From Bdellovibrionales bacterium (GTDB taxonomy: Bacteria > Bdellovibrionota > Bdellovibrionia > Bdellovibrionales > UBA1609), in the NCBI GenBank assembly GCA_013216195.1, contig JABSOQ010000006.1, positions 1 through 57,822 of the forward strand: a stretch of DNA of 57,822 bases. Reading direction: 5' to 3'. Both the position numbers and the translations under genes were made by a program. Positions 33,417 through 42,907 of this stretch are shown here, piece by piece (within the stretch, counting starts at the first letter, position 1; the number at the start of each line of letters is the position of its first letter). A model generated the notes under the pieces. It saw nothing but the letters and a program-made list of their open reading frames with translations. It searched no databases and was not told the DNA's origin.

Positions 33417-34333
33417 GACAGATCAAGCTCCATTCCATCGAGCATGCTTTCCATGTTGAACAGGTCAGCTGGTACAATCACGTTCGAACTTGGTTTGCCC
33501 AGGCTCTGAATAGACTTGAAATACTGCTGGGCTACATCGAGCTTGATGGCTTTGTCACCACCAGGCTGGGCAATCGCTTCACCGACCTTCTCAATCGAAT
33601 CAGCAGTCGCCTCGGCAATCGATAAGATCTCTGCAGCTTCACCATCGGCGTAGTTGATGATCTCTTGCATTTTACCTTCAGAGACGTTTATCAGCTCAGC
33701 CTTTTGACCCTCAGACCTGTTGATACGACTTTCTTTGTCACCAGCGGCTTTCGCAACCATTGCTCTTTTTTCACGTTCGGCATTCACCTGACGCTCCATC
33801 GCCTCAGCGACCGAAATTGGCGGGTCGATATTTCGAATCTCGTAGCGGTGAACGATGATTCCCCACTTTGCTCCAGCTTTCGAGAGCGTCTCTACGACTT
33901 TTGCACTAATGGCATCTCTTTCTTCGAAAGTCTTGTCGAGGTCAATGGTGCCCACAACCGCACGAATTGTGGTTTGGGCCAACTGGGTAGCAGCGTACCT
34001 GTAGTTGGTAACACCGTAAGCCGCCTTCACTGGGTCTGCAACAGTCATGTAGATCACACCGTCGACTTCCACTTTCACTTCATCTTTCGAGAAGCAATCT
34101 TGCGGTGGCACATCAATTGTCTCTTCTTTGAGGTTCAGCTTAGCTGTGACCTTGTCGAGAAATGGCAAAAGAATGTGAAGGCCAGCTCCAAGAGTGGCTC
34201 GGTATTGACCAAGTCTTTCAACTATCAATACCTGCTTGTTAGGTACAATACGAATGGAACCAGCGAATCCTGCGATGATGTACAAGAAAATTAGGCCCCA
34301 AACAATAAAGCTAAATAGAGTGGTCGGTTCCAT
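33413..34333 (-). CDS. SPFH/band 7 (stomatin-like) membrane protein
   Basis: 306 residues; ATG preceded by AGGAGG. One N-terminal membrane segment (FSFIVWGLIFLYIIAGFAGSI) leads into the SPFH domain (VPNKQVLIVERLGQYRATLGAGLHILLPFLDK). An Ala/Glu-rich coiled coil (AEREKRAMVAKAAGDKESR) and a short tail follow. It resembles QmcA and slipin-type proteins, which form large membrane rings and partner with NfeD proteins or FtsH. It lies 1 base after the second SPFH gene and overlaps the NfeD protease gene. Confidence 0.88.
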   Translation of the reverse strand: MEPTTLFSFIVWGLIFLYIIAGFAGSIRIVPNKQVLIVERLGQYRATLGAGLHILLPFLDKVTAKLNLKEETIDVPPQDCFSKDEVKVEVDGVIYMTVADPVKAAYGVTNYRYAATQLAQTTIRAVVGTIDLDKTFEERDAISAKVVETLSKAGAKWGIIVHRYEIRNIDPPISVAEAMERQVNAEREKRAMVAKAAGDKESRINRSEGQKAELINVSEGKMQEIINYADGEAAEILSIAEATADSIEKVGEAIAQPGGDKAIKLDVAQQYFKSIQSLGKPSSNVIVPADLFNMESMLDGMELDLS

Positions 34334-34334
34334 A

Positions 34335-35330
34335 TTAGAAGCCTCCTAGAGAAGGTGGGTTGCTTGGTACGCTATACTGCTGCTCTTGGCGAGGGTGAGA
34401 CTGCCCATTGCCTTGATGAGACGCACGAGAGGGCTTCGACTTTTTCATCAAAGAGTCGACCGCACCTTTAAGTGTGGCGAGTTCAACTGGGAACACAGAA
34501 ACGCTAGAGTTTTTGATGATGTTTTCAACTTTCTTAACGAACTGCTCGGTGAGCTTCATTTTTACAGCGAGGTCTCCGCCTGGTTTTTGAATTGCAGCAG
34601 CCACCATTTTCACGCCTTGGGCTGTTGCATCAGCAACGGCAGAGATCTCTCGGGCTCGACCTTTTGCTTCGTTAATTCGTCTTTGTTTTTCACCCTCTGA
34701 GTGATTGATCGCCTCTTGCCTGTAGCCCTCAGAAACCAAAATCTGAGACTCTCTTTCAGCTGATGCCAAAATCACCTCTGCACGACGTTGTCGTTCAGCT
34801 TCCATTTGCTTTTCAAGGGTGTGCACCACACCCTTTGATGGAGAGATGTTCTTCACTTCGTAACTCAGAACCTTTACGCCCCAAGGGTCTGAGGCTTTAT
34901 CAATTTCGGTTACGATCGATTCGTTGAGGTTTTCTCTCTCAGCAAAAGTCTGGCTAAGGGTGAGTTTACCAATCTCAGATCTCATGGTGGTCTGAGCCAG
35001 GTTGATACTGGCTGTGATGTAGTCTCCGATACCGTAACTAGCTCGCTTAGCATCAACGACTTTCAAGTAAACCAACCCGTCAACATCAACTCGGATGTTA
35101 TCTTTGGTGATGCAGCTCTGTGAAGGGATGTCGATCACTTGCTCTCGAATATCATGTTGGTAGGCAATTCTGTCTATAAAGGGTACGACAATGTGTAGGC
35201 CTGGTTTCAAGATGCCACGAAAGTTACCGAGCCTTTCGAGAGTGTAGTTCTCTCTCATGGGTACAATGATCAATAGGTTGTAGCCTAAAAAGATCAGTAT
35301 GATCGCAAATATTGTGAAAGCTAATAACAT
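34335..35330 (-). CDS. Second SPFH/band 7 protein (paralogue)
   Basis: 331 residues from the ATG at 35330 (MLLAFTIFAI); the frame extends upstream to 35390, but that part overlaps the short nfeD gene and lacks a signal. It has the same architecture as its neighbour: membrane helix, SPFH domain (VPMRENYTLERLGNFRGILKPGLHIVVPF), Glu/Arg-rich coiled coil (MEAERQRRAEVILASAERE). A longer Ser/Gln/Pro-rich tail (SRASHQGNGQSHPRQEQQ) is unique to this copy. The two paralogues probably co-assemble (inference). Confidence 0.85.
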   Translation of the reverse strand: MLLAFTIFAIILIFLGYNLLIIVPMRENYTLERLGNFRGILKPGLHIVVPFIDRIAYQHDIREQVIDIPSQSCITKDNIRVDVDGLVYLKVVDAKRASYGIGDYITASINLAQTTMRSEIGKLTLSQTFAERENLNESIVTEIDKASDPWGVKVLSYEVKNISPSKGVVHTLEKQMEAERQRRAEVILASAERESQILVSEGYRQEAINHSEGEKQRRINEAKGRAREISAVADATAQGVKMVAAAIQKPGGDLAVKMKLTEQFVKKVENIIKNSSVSVFPVELATLKGAVDSLMKKSKPSRASHQGNGQSHPRQEQQYSVPSNPPSLGGF

Positions 35331-35340
35331 AGCAGCACCA

Positions 35341-35823
35341 TTATCCTTCCTCCTCATTGGATGTCGTGTTCTCAACGTCTGGTTGATCAATCAACCAAGT
35401 CATGTTGTTTCTAAAAACGATGATGGCTCGGTCTCCTTCAAAAAACTCTATGTTTTCTCTTCGACTGAGAGCTGGCCAACTTGTACCTTGGTAGCGGATT
35501 CGTCCCTCAGTTTGATGACTAACAGGAGCGAGCACTTCGACCTCTTCGCCAAAAGCATCGATGTCTTCGTCAGTGTTAGATTTGGTCTCGGTGTGTGGCA
35601 AAAACTTGTCGACCAGACCTTTAAGTGTAAACAGAAATGTGATTGAAAGAATGAACCAAATCGTGAAACCAGTCAGTGGGTCGTTGATCACACCAATGAA
35701 ATAAAGCCCACCAACGAACAGAGCACCGAAGCCTATAAAGAAGGCGATTCCACCGGGCAGAATCACCTCGGCGATAATCAGAACCACTCCAAAGATCAAC
35801 CAAAATGACTGCCAAAACTCCAT
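35341..35823 (-). CDS. Short NfeD-like membrane protein
   Basis: 160 residues from the ATG 35823 (MEFWQSFWLIF); the longer frame to 35946 has no good start signal. Two to three membrane helices with the NfeD-type pattern (VLIIAEVILPGGIAFFIGFGALFVGG) precede a small OB-fold domain (GRIRYQGTSWPALS...GDRAIIVFRNNMTWLI). This is the short NfeD form without a protease domain, which usually binds an SPFH partner. It is the first gene of the four-gene operon. Confidence 0.85.
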   Translation of the reverse strand: MEFWQSFWLIFGVVLIIAEVILPGGIAFFIGFGALFVGGLYFIGVINDPLTGFTIWFILSITFLFTLKGLVDKFLPHTETKSNTDEDIDAFGEEVEVLAPVSHQTEGRIRYQGTSWPALSRRENIEFFEGDRAIIVFRNNMTWLIDQPDVENTTSNEEEG

Positions 35824-35975
35824 GATGTGTTCCCGTGTTGTGATTGCTAGAATAAAGATAATATTGATGTTTTGAGTTGAATACAAGGCATCACGACTCT
35901 GATCGAGTTTGCATTTGCGGCATAAATTGGGAATCAAGTCTTGCACGTTTACTCTGAGCCGATGATGATGTGTCT

Positions 35976-36512
35976 ATGAGAGCCAATTTGTTGAAAGTTT
36001 GCTTACTGGTTTCGCTCTTTACCTCTCCGGCCTGGGCCAGAGGGAAGTCGAGTTGTATTTCGAAAGAGTTGCGTTTGAAAAGCTGTAGATTGAGCTTTCA
36101 AGAGGCCGAGTACAACCTGTCTCGCACCGGACTGCGTATTCATGATGGCACATGGAGAGGGGTGGTTCAGTTGCCCTTCGTCGATGAGACTACAGATTGG
36201 CACTCAGTCAAGATTCGTGAAAAGCAAGACACTCGAATACTCGAAATGAAAGCATGGAGACGCGCGGCATCAGCTCCCGATCTCGAACTTGAGAATCTGC
36301 ACTGGATGATTTTCGAACTGTCAGGAACGAATCTGAACCTCCTTGCAGACAAAGTGGTTCGCTTACGCAGAAGACAGATGGTCTCCGAGGGGCAAGAGCC
36401 ACATAAGTTTTTGAATGGGAAGCTCGACGCACATTTGATTCTCGTTGAAGACGGAAAGCTTCTGTGGAAGGTCGGGCACAAAAAGGGGCCTTTGTTTCCT
36501 GAGGAGCAATAA
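35976..36512 (+). CDS. Small secreted protein, unknown
   Basis: 178 residues from the ATG 35976, which opens a signal peptide (MRANLLKVCLLVSLFTSPAWARG); a GTG at 35970 is the alternative. The mature part begins with two Cys (SSCISKELRLKSC) and is basic, with a beta-rich profile. No family recognised. Divergent from the NfeD/SPFH operon, about 150 bp from its first gene. Confidence 0.6.
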   Translation: MRANLLKVCLLVSLFTSPAWARGKSSCISKELRLKSCRLSFQEAEYNLSRTGLRIHDGTWRGVVQLPFVDETTDWHSVKIREKQDTRILEMKAWRRAASAPDLELENLHWMIFELSGTNLNLLADKVVRLRRRQMVSEGQEPHKFLNGKLDAHLILVEDGKLLWKVGHKKGPLFPEEQ

Positions 36513-36765
36513 GCTCTAAAATTCGTATGCAGTTTTAAAAAAAACTTCCAAAGCCTCGCTAAGACAATAAGAACTAAATTTCAATTGGCAATCGAGCTGA
36601 ACCGAGTAGGTCCTTTGACTCAACAATGGGTTTTCAATAAGAGCTGACTTTTCAGTAGGTTAGTAGATTTTGCTTGTGGGTGAGTTTGATTATAAGCGGT
36701 GCTTATCATAGAAGTTAAGATTGCCGTTTTGTTCTATTTCGATCCGACATGCTAACTCTGATCAC

Positions 36766-38267
36766 ATGAATTTTCGGGGGAATTTCACTTTAGTAATCGC
36801 TCTTTTTCTGTTTTCGGCTTCGGCCTTTGCAGCAGTGCCAGATCGCCCAGACTTAGACAAAAAGAGACGGCTCGATCGCGTGATTGAGGGGCTCGAGCAG
36901 TTGGAACGTTTCGGTTCTGACTATTACAAGGCGGGCTCTAACTTTGCGATAGAAAACTGCAAAAGCTACCCGCATTTTTCGATAGTCAGACAGCAGAACC
37001 GTGGGGGGCATCAAAGGTTAATTCAAGACCTAAAAGTAGCCTTAGATCAGGGTCTACGCTGCATGTTGAGTGCTGAAAACAAATTTGCCAGGGAGCATGC
37101 TGAAAACGCTGAAGAGCTGCTCGGTTACCTAGAAGACTCAAGTTTGCAAAAGACCTTCAGTTGCCAACCAGGTATCGACAAAGCTGTGGACTATGCCAAT
37201 TATCCAGATTTTAATCCTAGTGATCAGGGCTTTTTGTTTATCAAAGACCTCATTCCAAGTTTTCCTGGGCTGCTGCTCGACACAAACGCTCTAGCTGGCA
37301 ACCACAACCTCTTTGTTGAGCGAAAAATTACGCCATTGAATCGAGATGAGTTGGCGCCAGTCTTTCACGAAATGGCTGATGAAGCCGTGTTCAATCGCGG
37401 GCTACCAAAAGAAAATGCAATGCCTTATATGTCGACCTCAATGTTGCTATTTCACGAAATGCTTCATTGGACAGGCTACAAACATGGCCCCAATCACCTG
37501 TTTGATGAGGTCAGGCTACTGCAAGCCGCTTGCTTTGGTAAAAATATATTCAGTGAAGAGGTGTCTGCTGAAGCTTAGCAAAAAGCAAAAAGAATTCTAT
37601 CTGATACAGAGTACTGGCAGCAAAGCAAGGCCATCAGGCCAAGGGTAGCAAGTAAAAAGAGGTATCACGTTGATATGTTCGAAATTCAGGAGCACACCTA
37701 CAGCTCGGGTGTTTCTCACCAAGCAGGGCGTGAATTGCCAGAAGGTTGGTTGGCCAAATCAATTGAACAGCTAACCCTGTACGGACCTGAGGCTGAAGTC
37801 ACTTTGGTTCAAGCCTTATTTAGTGATCTGCAAGGCTCAAGTGTCGAACTTCATAACGAAATCTACAGATCTTTAGTGAGTGCACAACATGTGCTTTATG
37901 TAGGCTCGGAAAAAGAGCCGACCGGTGGGGTTAAGACAGCTTTGTTTCCTTCAACATCTTTCAATCTGTTCAATATGAGGGTTCTTTCAGGCGATGAAAC
38001 AAATGAGGAGTTCCAGACTTCGTTGAGTACAAATGCGTATCGATTCGGTCGTTACATGAGTGCAAGATCTGGTCAGTCCCACTCACTGCCAGTTATGGCT
38101 GGACGGTCGGGTTCTTCTTTAGCGCTCATGATCAAGGGCTCGAGTCGGTTGAGGGTGATCAGTACTCGGTTAAAGAGAGGCTTTTGTTTGAACTTTGGAA
38201 GCTTTCTCATATCGCCAGCAATCATGATTTGCAAATTCCGAGACGGATCCCATCTGAGCTATTTTGA
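36766..38267 (+). pseudogene. Secreted HExxH metalloprotease-like gene broken by an amber codon and a frameshift
   Basis: The ATG at 36766 opens a signal peptide (MNFRGNFTLVIALFLFSASAFAA) and a 270-residue frame ending at TAG (37576-37578). It contains a zinc-protease motif HEMLHWTGYKHGPNH (His230, Glu231, His234). The same frame is open past the TAG (QKAKRILSDTEYWQQSKA...) to about 38100. There the coding character moves to another frame (FFFSAHDQGLESVEGDQYS...), which ends at a TGA (38265-38267), three bases before the convergent gene. I infer an original gene of about 500 codons with one C-to-T nonsense change (CAG to TAG) and a 1-base loss near 38095-38110. The first 270 residues could still be made. 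Confidence 0.65.
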
Positions 38268-38270
38268 AGC

Positions 38271-39377
38271 TCATGTGTGAGTGGAAATGTTGTCCCAATC
38301 TTCACCATATCTGTTGATTAACCAATTGAAGGCATAGTGCCTCTCATAAACCACACCAGGCTGCAGACCTGCTGCGGGATCTTGATTGTTGACTCTTGCC
38401 TCGGTGCAGGCCCAAGCCAAACGGTAGGTGAAGTCTAGCTCATCCAAAACTGAGTTTTTATTTTGAGGCCTGGCTTTGCTAACGAAATCATCAAAGTCTT
38501 GGCTATCTCGAATTACGGGTATCAAGCTCGGAACTTCGACAATCTCAGTAGGAGACTTGAGATCAGCCATGTAGCCCGCCGCCCACATCAGTGCGTATAG
38601 CGATTCATACCGCCAAGTGCAGTTGACAAATATATTGTCAGGAGCCGATGGGTCTTTCAAGAATTGCAACTCAAAAGGTGACACCTCTGCCGGGTCGATC
38701 TCATATTTTTCTAAAACCTGAAAACTGATTTCAGACTCACGAGTTTCTCCCTTAACTGCTACTGCTGCTAGGGTGATGATACGTCTTGCTAAGGTTTCAG
38801 TATCGCGAAGCTGCGTTTGGCTCGAAGAGGGAATCACCGGTAGAGAATCAAGAGTCGGCACCCCCATTTCGGCAATCTTTCTCAGGCTTCGTGATTTTCG
38901 CTCGAGGTTCTCTTGATCCTCTTCAACCAAGTGTTCGAAGCTATCGGCTGGTACTCGAAAATCATAGTCACTGACCTCACAAGCGCCTTCAAAGCTGTGT
39001 ACAACCTCTAGGCGTGGAGTCATCAGGGCCTCTGCCGGAGTGAATACAATCGCTCCCATGTGTTCAGCCATTGAGGTGATTAAGGTCACTGCCTCATCGA
39101 GATCTTCATAGTCGATTTTGAAGGCTCGCTCACACTTGGTGAGGTGGATCAAAACCTTTTCTTGCGGGGTGCGATGGGCATCAGTGATCAGCCCCTGATA
39201 CAAGTTGTGCATACCCTGTTTTTGTTGATTTAGGTAATCATCACCGTCAGAGATCACAACTTTAGATACGGGCACATGAACACCCGCCTCGTCCTCATGG
39301 CATTCGTATGAGCTCATGAAGTCACGAAATATCTCAATGTCTGAAAAAGCGGTGAAAAGATAAAGCGAGTTTGCCAT
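38271..39377 (-). CDS. DUF4272-like protein
   Basis: 368 residues, predicted cytoplasmic, no signal or membrane segment. The C-terminal half (about residues 190-365) has the DUF4272 pattern: TLARRIITLAAVAVKGE, a central W-R-YESLYALMWAAGY, and LDFTYRLAWACTEAR followed by GVVYERHYAFNWLINRYGEDWDN. The N-terminal part is an alpha/beta region without a name. DUF4272 has no established function. The ribosome binding site (GAGGAG) lies in one arm of a 10-bp inverted repeat, described separately. Convergent to the damaged protease gene. Confidence 0.75.
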   Translation of the reverse strand: MANSLYLFTAFSDIEIFRDFMSSYECHEDEAGVHVPVSKVVISDGDDYLNQQKQGMHNLYQGLITDAHRTPQEKVLIHLTKCERAFKIDYEDLDEAVTLITSMAEHMGAIVFTPAEALMTPRLEVVHSFEGACEVSDYDFRVPADSFEHLVEEDQENLERKSRSLRKIAEMGVPTLDSLPVIPSSSQTQLRDTETLARRIITLAAVAVKGETRESEISFQVLEKYEIDPAEVSPFELQFLKDPSAPDNIFVNCTWRYESLYALMWAAGYMADLKSPTEIVEVPSLIPVIRDSQDFDDFVSKARPQNKNSVLDELDFTYRLAWACTEARVNNQDPAAGLQPGVVYERHYAFNWLINRYGEDWDNISTHT

Positions 39378-39385
39378 CCTGTGAT

Positions 39386-39429
39386 TCTCCTCGAGCTTCT
39401 TATCAGTTTGGCAGTGAGCCTCGAGGAGA
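39386..39429 (-). promoter_or_regulatory. Hairpin that would hide the ribosome binding site of the DUF4272 gene
   Basis: TCTCCTCGAG (39386-39395) and CTCGAGGAGA (39420-39429) are perfect inverted repeats separated by 24 bases. In the minus-strand mRNA the 3' arm, CTCGAGGAGA, contains the GAGGAG ribosome binding site, 8-9 bases before the ATG at 39377. Folding would hide it, suggesting translational control by temperature, a ligand or a trans-acting RNA. No T-run follows, so it does not look like a terminator for alaS. Confidence 0.5.
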
Positions 39430-39481
39430 GCAAAGTGAATACCCGATTCAGGTCATTGATCGGGCAACTTTCTGTGTCGGC

Positions 39482-42190
39482 TTAAAGTCCAACCAGTGAT
39501 TGGGCTTTTGCGAAAGCCTGATCCAGAGCAGAGCGGTCGGGCACTGCCCCTTGAGCAAAGTCAGGTCTTCCGCCGCCTTTGCCGCCGAGAGACTCTGCGA
39601 TCTCTTTTAAAATGGCGCCAGCTTTAAGTTGTTTCGATAAATCTTTGCTTACAGACACAATAAGGGGGTGGTTCTTATCGCCTTGGCCGAGCAAGACCAC
39701 TACGCCACTGCCGATTTTATCTGTGAGCTGCGTAGAGAGGTCTCCCAAAACCTTTCGGTCATCGAGAGGAATGTCACCCAGAACCAATTTGCCCTCGGCG
39801 CCATTAAAGCTAAAAGGTTTCGCCTCTCCCAGTAGGCTCTCGACATTGACATTAGACCCTTTGAGCTTTTGAACCTCTTTTTTGAGGTCTTTGATTTGAG
39901 ACTTTAAAGCCTCTACTTGTGCGGCCACGTCAGAGTCGCTATCGAAATAAGCTGTCCAGCTTTCACTGATACCTGTGGCTTCGCGAGCCATTTGGTTCTC
40001 TTGAGTGTTTTTCATTAGAAAGGCTGCAGCTCGGGCTCCGGTAAGTGCTTCAATACGTCTCACCCCCGAGCTGACTCCAGATTCGCTAACCACTTTAAAA
40101 ACACGTATATTGGCCGTGTTTTCGACGTGCGTTCCTCCGCAGAGTTCTTTTGATTTTGGCCCCATCGTGACGACTCTTACATCTGAAGCATACTTTTCGC
40201 CAAACAGAGCCATGGCGCCTTCATCTAAGGCTTGCTGTTGAGGCATCACCTGAGAGGTCACATTGTAGCTAGAACTAATCTCGCTATTCACCCAGGCCTC
40301 CACTTGAGAGACCTGCTCAGCTGTCATTGGCTTGTTGTGAGTGAAGTCAAAGCGCAACCTTTCAGGCTCAACCAAACTCCCAGCTTGTTGAACGTGATCA
40401 CCCAAAATCTCTCGCAGTGCCGAGTGCATCAAGTGCGTAGCTGAGTGATTGTTGGCAGTACTTCTTCTGTCAGAATCGGTTACTTGAGCTTCTGCTGTGT
40501 CACCTTGACTGATCACTCCATCTGTCACTTTCACATGATGAAGAAAAACGTCATTTTGTTTTGTGCAGTCGAGAACTTCAGCAGTGCCTTTTGGTGTCGA
40601 AATTTTACCAACATCACCGACCTGACCACCGCCCTCGGCGTAGAAAGGCGTTTTGTCTAGTACGACAACGCCCTCTGCTCCGGCTTGCAAGCTCTCTGCT
40701 GAGGCGTTGCCGTCAGATAGTGCTACTATTTTAGAGCCCGCATTTCTAGTTGTGTTGTAACCCACAAATTCAGTTTCACCAGGTTTGCTAGCGGCTTGCG
40801 AAAATTCGACCAGGTGGGCCGCGTTGCCAGAGATTGCTTTGCCCTTCCAGCTGGCTTTGGCTTTCTGCCGGGCTTCGTTCATCTTGCTTTCAAAGCCCTT
40901 TTCGTCAACCTGCAGGCCTTGCTCTTCTGACATCAGGCGAGTGAGATCAGCAGGGAAGCCATAAGTGTCGTAAAGCTTAAAAACAGTTTCACCAGCCAAT
41001 ACGGATTGCCCTTTCTTTTTGAGCTGCATCAGCTCTTCGTTTAGCAGATGAGTACCCTGATCGAGTGTTTGCAGAAACCTTGATTCTTCGTCACGAATCG
41101 TACCCTCAATCAGTTTTTGTTGCTGCTTGAGTTCAGGGTAGAAGTCATTCATTTGCATAATTACTTCGTTCACCACTTCAGGAAGCAAGCTGTCTTCAGA
41201 CAGCTTTTTGCCGAAGCGAACAGCACGTCTTAAAATTCTTCGTAACACATAGCCACGGCCATCGTTTGAAGGCAACACACCATCGGCTATTAAGAAGGCG
41301 CCAGCTCTGGCATGATCGGCCAGCACCCGAAGTGCAACATTGGTTTCGTTGTACTTGGTTTCTTCGTCAGGGCTTAGATCTTCAAGAGTTTTGAGGTACT
41401 GAACCCCGCTTTTGTTCACAGCTCTGTTGATTAGGGCCATGAAAAGATCTGTGTGATAGTTCGAGAGCTCGCCTTGCAAAATGGTAGACAGACGCTCGAG
41501 GCCCATACCTGTGTCGACAGAGGGTTTTGGCAACGGAGTCTGCTTGCCAGTTTCGTCTTCGTTGTACTGCATGAATACTAAGTTCCAGAACTCCATGAAG
41601 CGATCTCCGTCGCCACCCATGTAATTCTGCTTCGGATCGCCTCCGACTTTGTCGCCGAGATCGATAAAGATCTCAGAGCAGGGGCCACACGGACCTGTGT
41701 CACCCATTCTCCAGAAGTTGTCCTTTTCGCCAAAGCGGTAAATTCGGTCTTTGGCTACACCCTCTTGTTTGTGCCAAATCTCGGCGGCTTCATCGTCGGT
41801 CTCAAAGACAGTGACGTAAAGAAGGTCTTTGTCGATACCGAGGTCTTTGGTAATGAACTCCCAAGCGTAATGAATGGCTTCTTTCTTAAAATAATCGCCA
41901 AATGAGAAGTTACCCAGCATTTCAAAGAAGGTTTGATGTCTGGCTGTGCGGCCAACGTTTTCGAGATCGTTATGCTTACCGCCAGCTCGAACACATTTTT
42001 GCGAGCTAACCGCTCTTGAATAGTCTCGCTGTTCAATGCCAAGAAAAGTGTTTTTGAACTGATTCATTCCGGCGTTAGTAAAAAGAAGAGTAGCATCGCC
42101 ATCTGGTACCAGGCTCGAGCTGCCGACATGGCTGTGCCCTTGTTTTTCAAAGTAGTTGATAAACTGTGAGCGAATCTCTTTGCTCTTCAT
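39482..42190 (-). CDS. alaS: Alanyl-tRNA synthetase
   Basis: 902 residues, the usual full length; ATG preceded by GAGGAG. The enzyme charges tRNA-Ala and edits Ser/Gly errors. The class II catalytic domain begins at EIRSQFINYFEKQGH with motif 2 around VRAGGKHNDLENVG. The editing domain has the zinc-type HSATHLMH (about 580) and CGGTH (about 685). The C-terminal oligomerisation region ends with GGGRPDFAQGA, the conserved C-Ala motif. It lies downstream of recX on the same strand (126-bp gap), a common arrangement. Confidence 0.97.
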   Translation of the reverse strand: MKSKEIRSQFINYFEKQGHSHVGSSSLVPDGDATLLFTNAGMNQFKNTFLGIEQRDYSRAVSSQKCVRAGGKHNDLENVGRTARHQTFFEMLGNFSFGDYFKKEAIHYAWEFITKDLGIDKDLLYVTVFETDDEAAEIWHKQEGVAKDRIYRFGEKDNFWRMGDTGPCGPCSEIFIDLGDKVGGDPKQNYMGGDGDRFMEFWNLVFMQYNEDETGKQTPLPKPSVDTGMGLERLSTILQGELSNYHTDLFMALINRAVNKSGVQYLKTLEDLSPDEETKYNETNVALRVLADHARAGAFLIADGVLPSNDGRGYVLRRILRRAVRFGKKLSEDSLLPEVVNEVIMQMNDFYPELKQQQKLIEGTIRDEESRFLQTLDQGTHLLNEELMQLKKKGQSVLAGETVFKLYDTYGFPADLTRLMSEEQGLQVDEKGFESKMNEARQKAKASWKGKAISGNAAHLVEFSQAASKPGETEFVGYNTTRNAGSKIVALSDGNASAESLQAGAEGVVVLDKTPFYAEGGGQVGDVGKISTPKGTAEVLDCTKQNDVFLHHVKVTDGVISQGDTAEAQVTDSDRRSTANNHSATHLMHSALREILGDHVQQAGSLVEPERLRFDFTHNKPMTAEQVSQVEAWVNSEISSSYNVTSQVMPQQQALDEGAMALFGEKYASDVRVVTMGPKSKELCGGTHVENTANIRVFKVVSESGVSSGVRRIEALTGARAAAFLMKNTQENQMAREATGISESWTAYFDSDSDVAAQVEALKSQIKDLKKEVQKLKGSNVNVESLLGEAKPFSFNGAEGKLVLGDIPLDDRKVLGDLSTQLTDKIGSGVVVLLGQGDKNHPLIVSVSKDLSKQLKAGAILKEIAESLGGKGGGRPDFAQGAVPDRSALDQAFAKAQSLVGL

Positions 42191-42316
42191 GTTCTCTCCT
42201 CTTTTTGGATCGAAACCATCTCCAAGTGGTAGCGCCAGGGTCTTTGCGAAGGCACCATCACAACAGAGTCTCTCACTTTGGGGTGAGGGCCTGGGGTTTC
42301 AGTAAACTTTCAGAAT

Positions 42317-42775
42317 TCATGAATTTAATACGACTGAGCTGCAGATGTAAGGCTCAAATCCTCTTCGTTGTAAAAACTGAGCGATTTTTTGCTTTTCTTC
42401 GTAAGATTTTTCGTCCAACCGGCCAAATCTGAGTGTTACGAGGGCTTTAGCTCTCAGAGTTTCATCCTCAGAATCGAATTCTACCGGGGGCAGCCCCTTT
42501 TCAGCCAATTGGGCCTGTATGTACAGCTTGCCCTTGCCTTTGTCTTTGAGCCTTTGGGCTGTGCGTTCTGCCATGTCTTGAGCGTCTGGCATCCAGCCGT
42601 TGGCTTGAGCGTACTGAATCAAATCTTGTACTAAAGCTGGGTCAAATTTTTGCGAAAGTTTGGTTTTTAGTTCTTTTTCGGAATGATCGCGATTTGCAAT
42701 ATACCGGCTGAGACTTCGGTAACCTCTCATCCAATCGTCATGCTTTTGATTGAGTTCTTTGAACTGCTCTTTCAC
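42317..42775 (-). CDS. recX: Regulatory protein RecX
   Basis: 152 residues from GTG at 42775 (weak AGG site). The three-helix repeats typical of RecX are visible: YIANRDHSEKELKTKLSQKFDPALVQDLIQYAQANGWM in the first, then a second with GKGKLYIQAQLAEKGLPP, and a third ending in FLQRRGFEP. RecX binds RecA filaments and limits their activity. recA itself is not in the window, although recA-recX-alaS is a frequent order in bacteria. Confidence 0.85.
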   Translation of the reverse strand: MKEQFKELNQKHDDWMRGYRSLSRYIANRDHSEKELKTKLSQKFDPALVQDLIQYAQANGWMPDAQDMAERTAQRLKDKGKGKLYIQAQLAEKGLPPVEFDSEDETLRAKALVTLRFGRLDEKSYEEKQKIAQFLQRRGFEPYICSSVVLNS

Positions 42776-42907
42776 AACCTAAAAGTAACATAAGCCCTGT
42801 TGCGCCGAAACATTTAAATGTCAGGATCGCTACTCTCAGCAAGGTTTTGCTGGTCAGCACCACAAAAAGCTGATTTGCTTTTGGTCTCAAGGATTGAGGG
42901 GGGAAGA

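Noticed and set aside
37346..37648. Alternative frame across the end of the metalloprotease
   Set aside because: Cys/Lys-rich composition typical of an out-of-frame reading; the HExxH frame is clearly the coding one, and it continues past the TAG.
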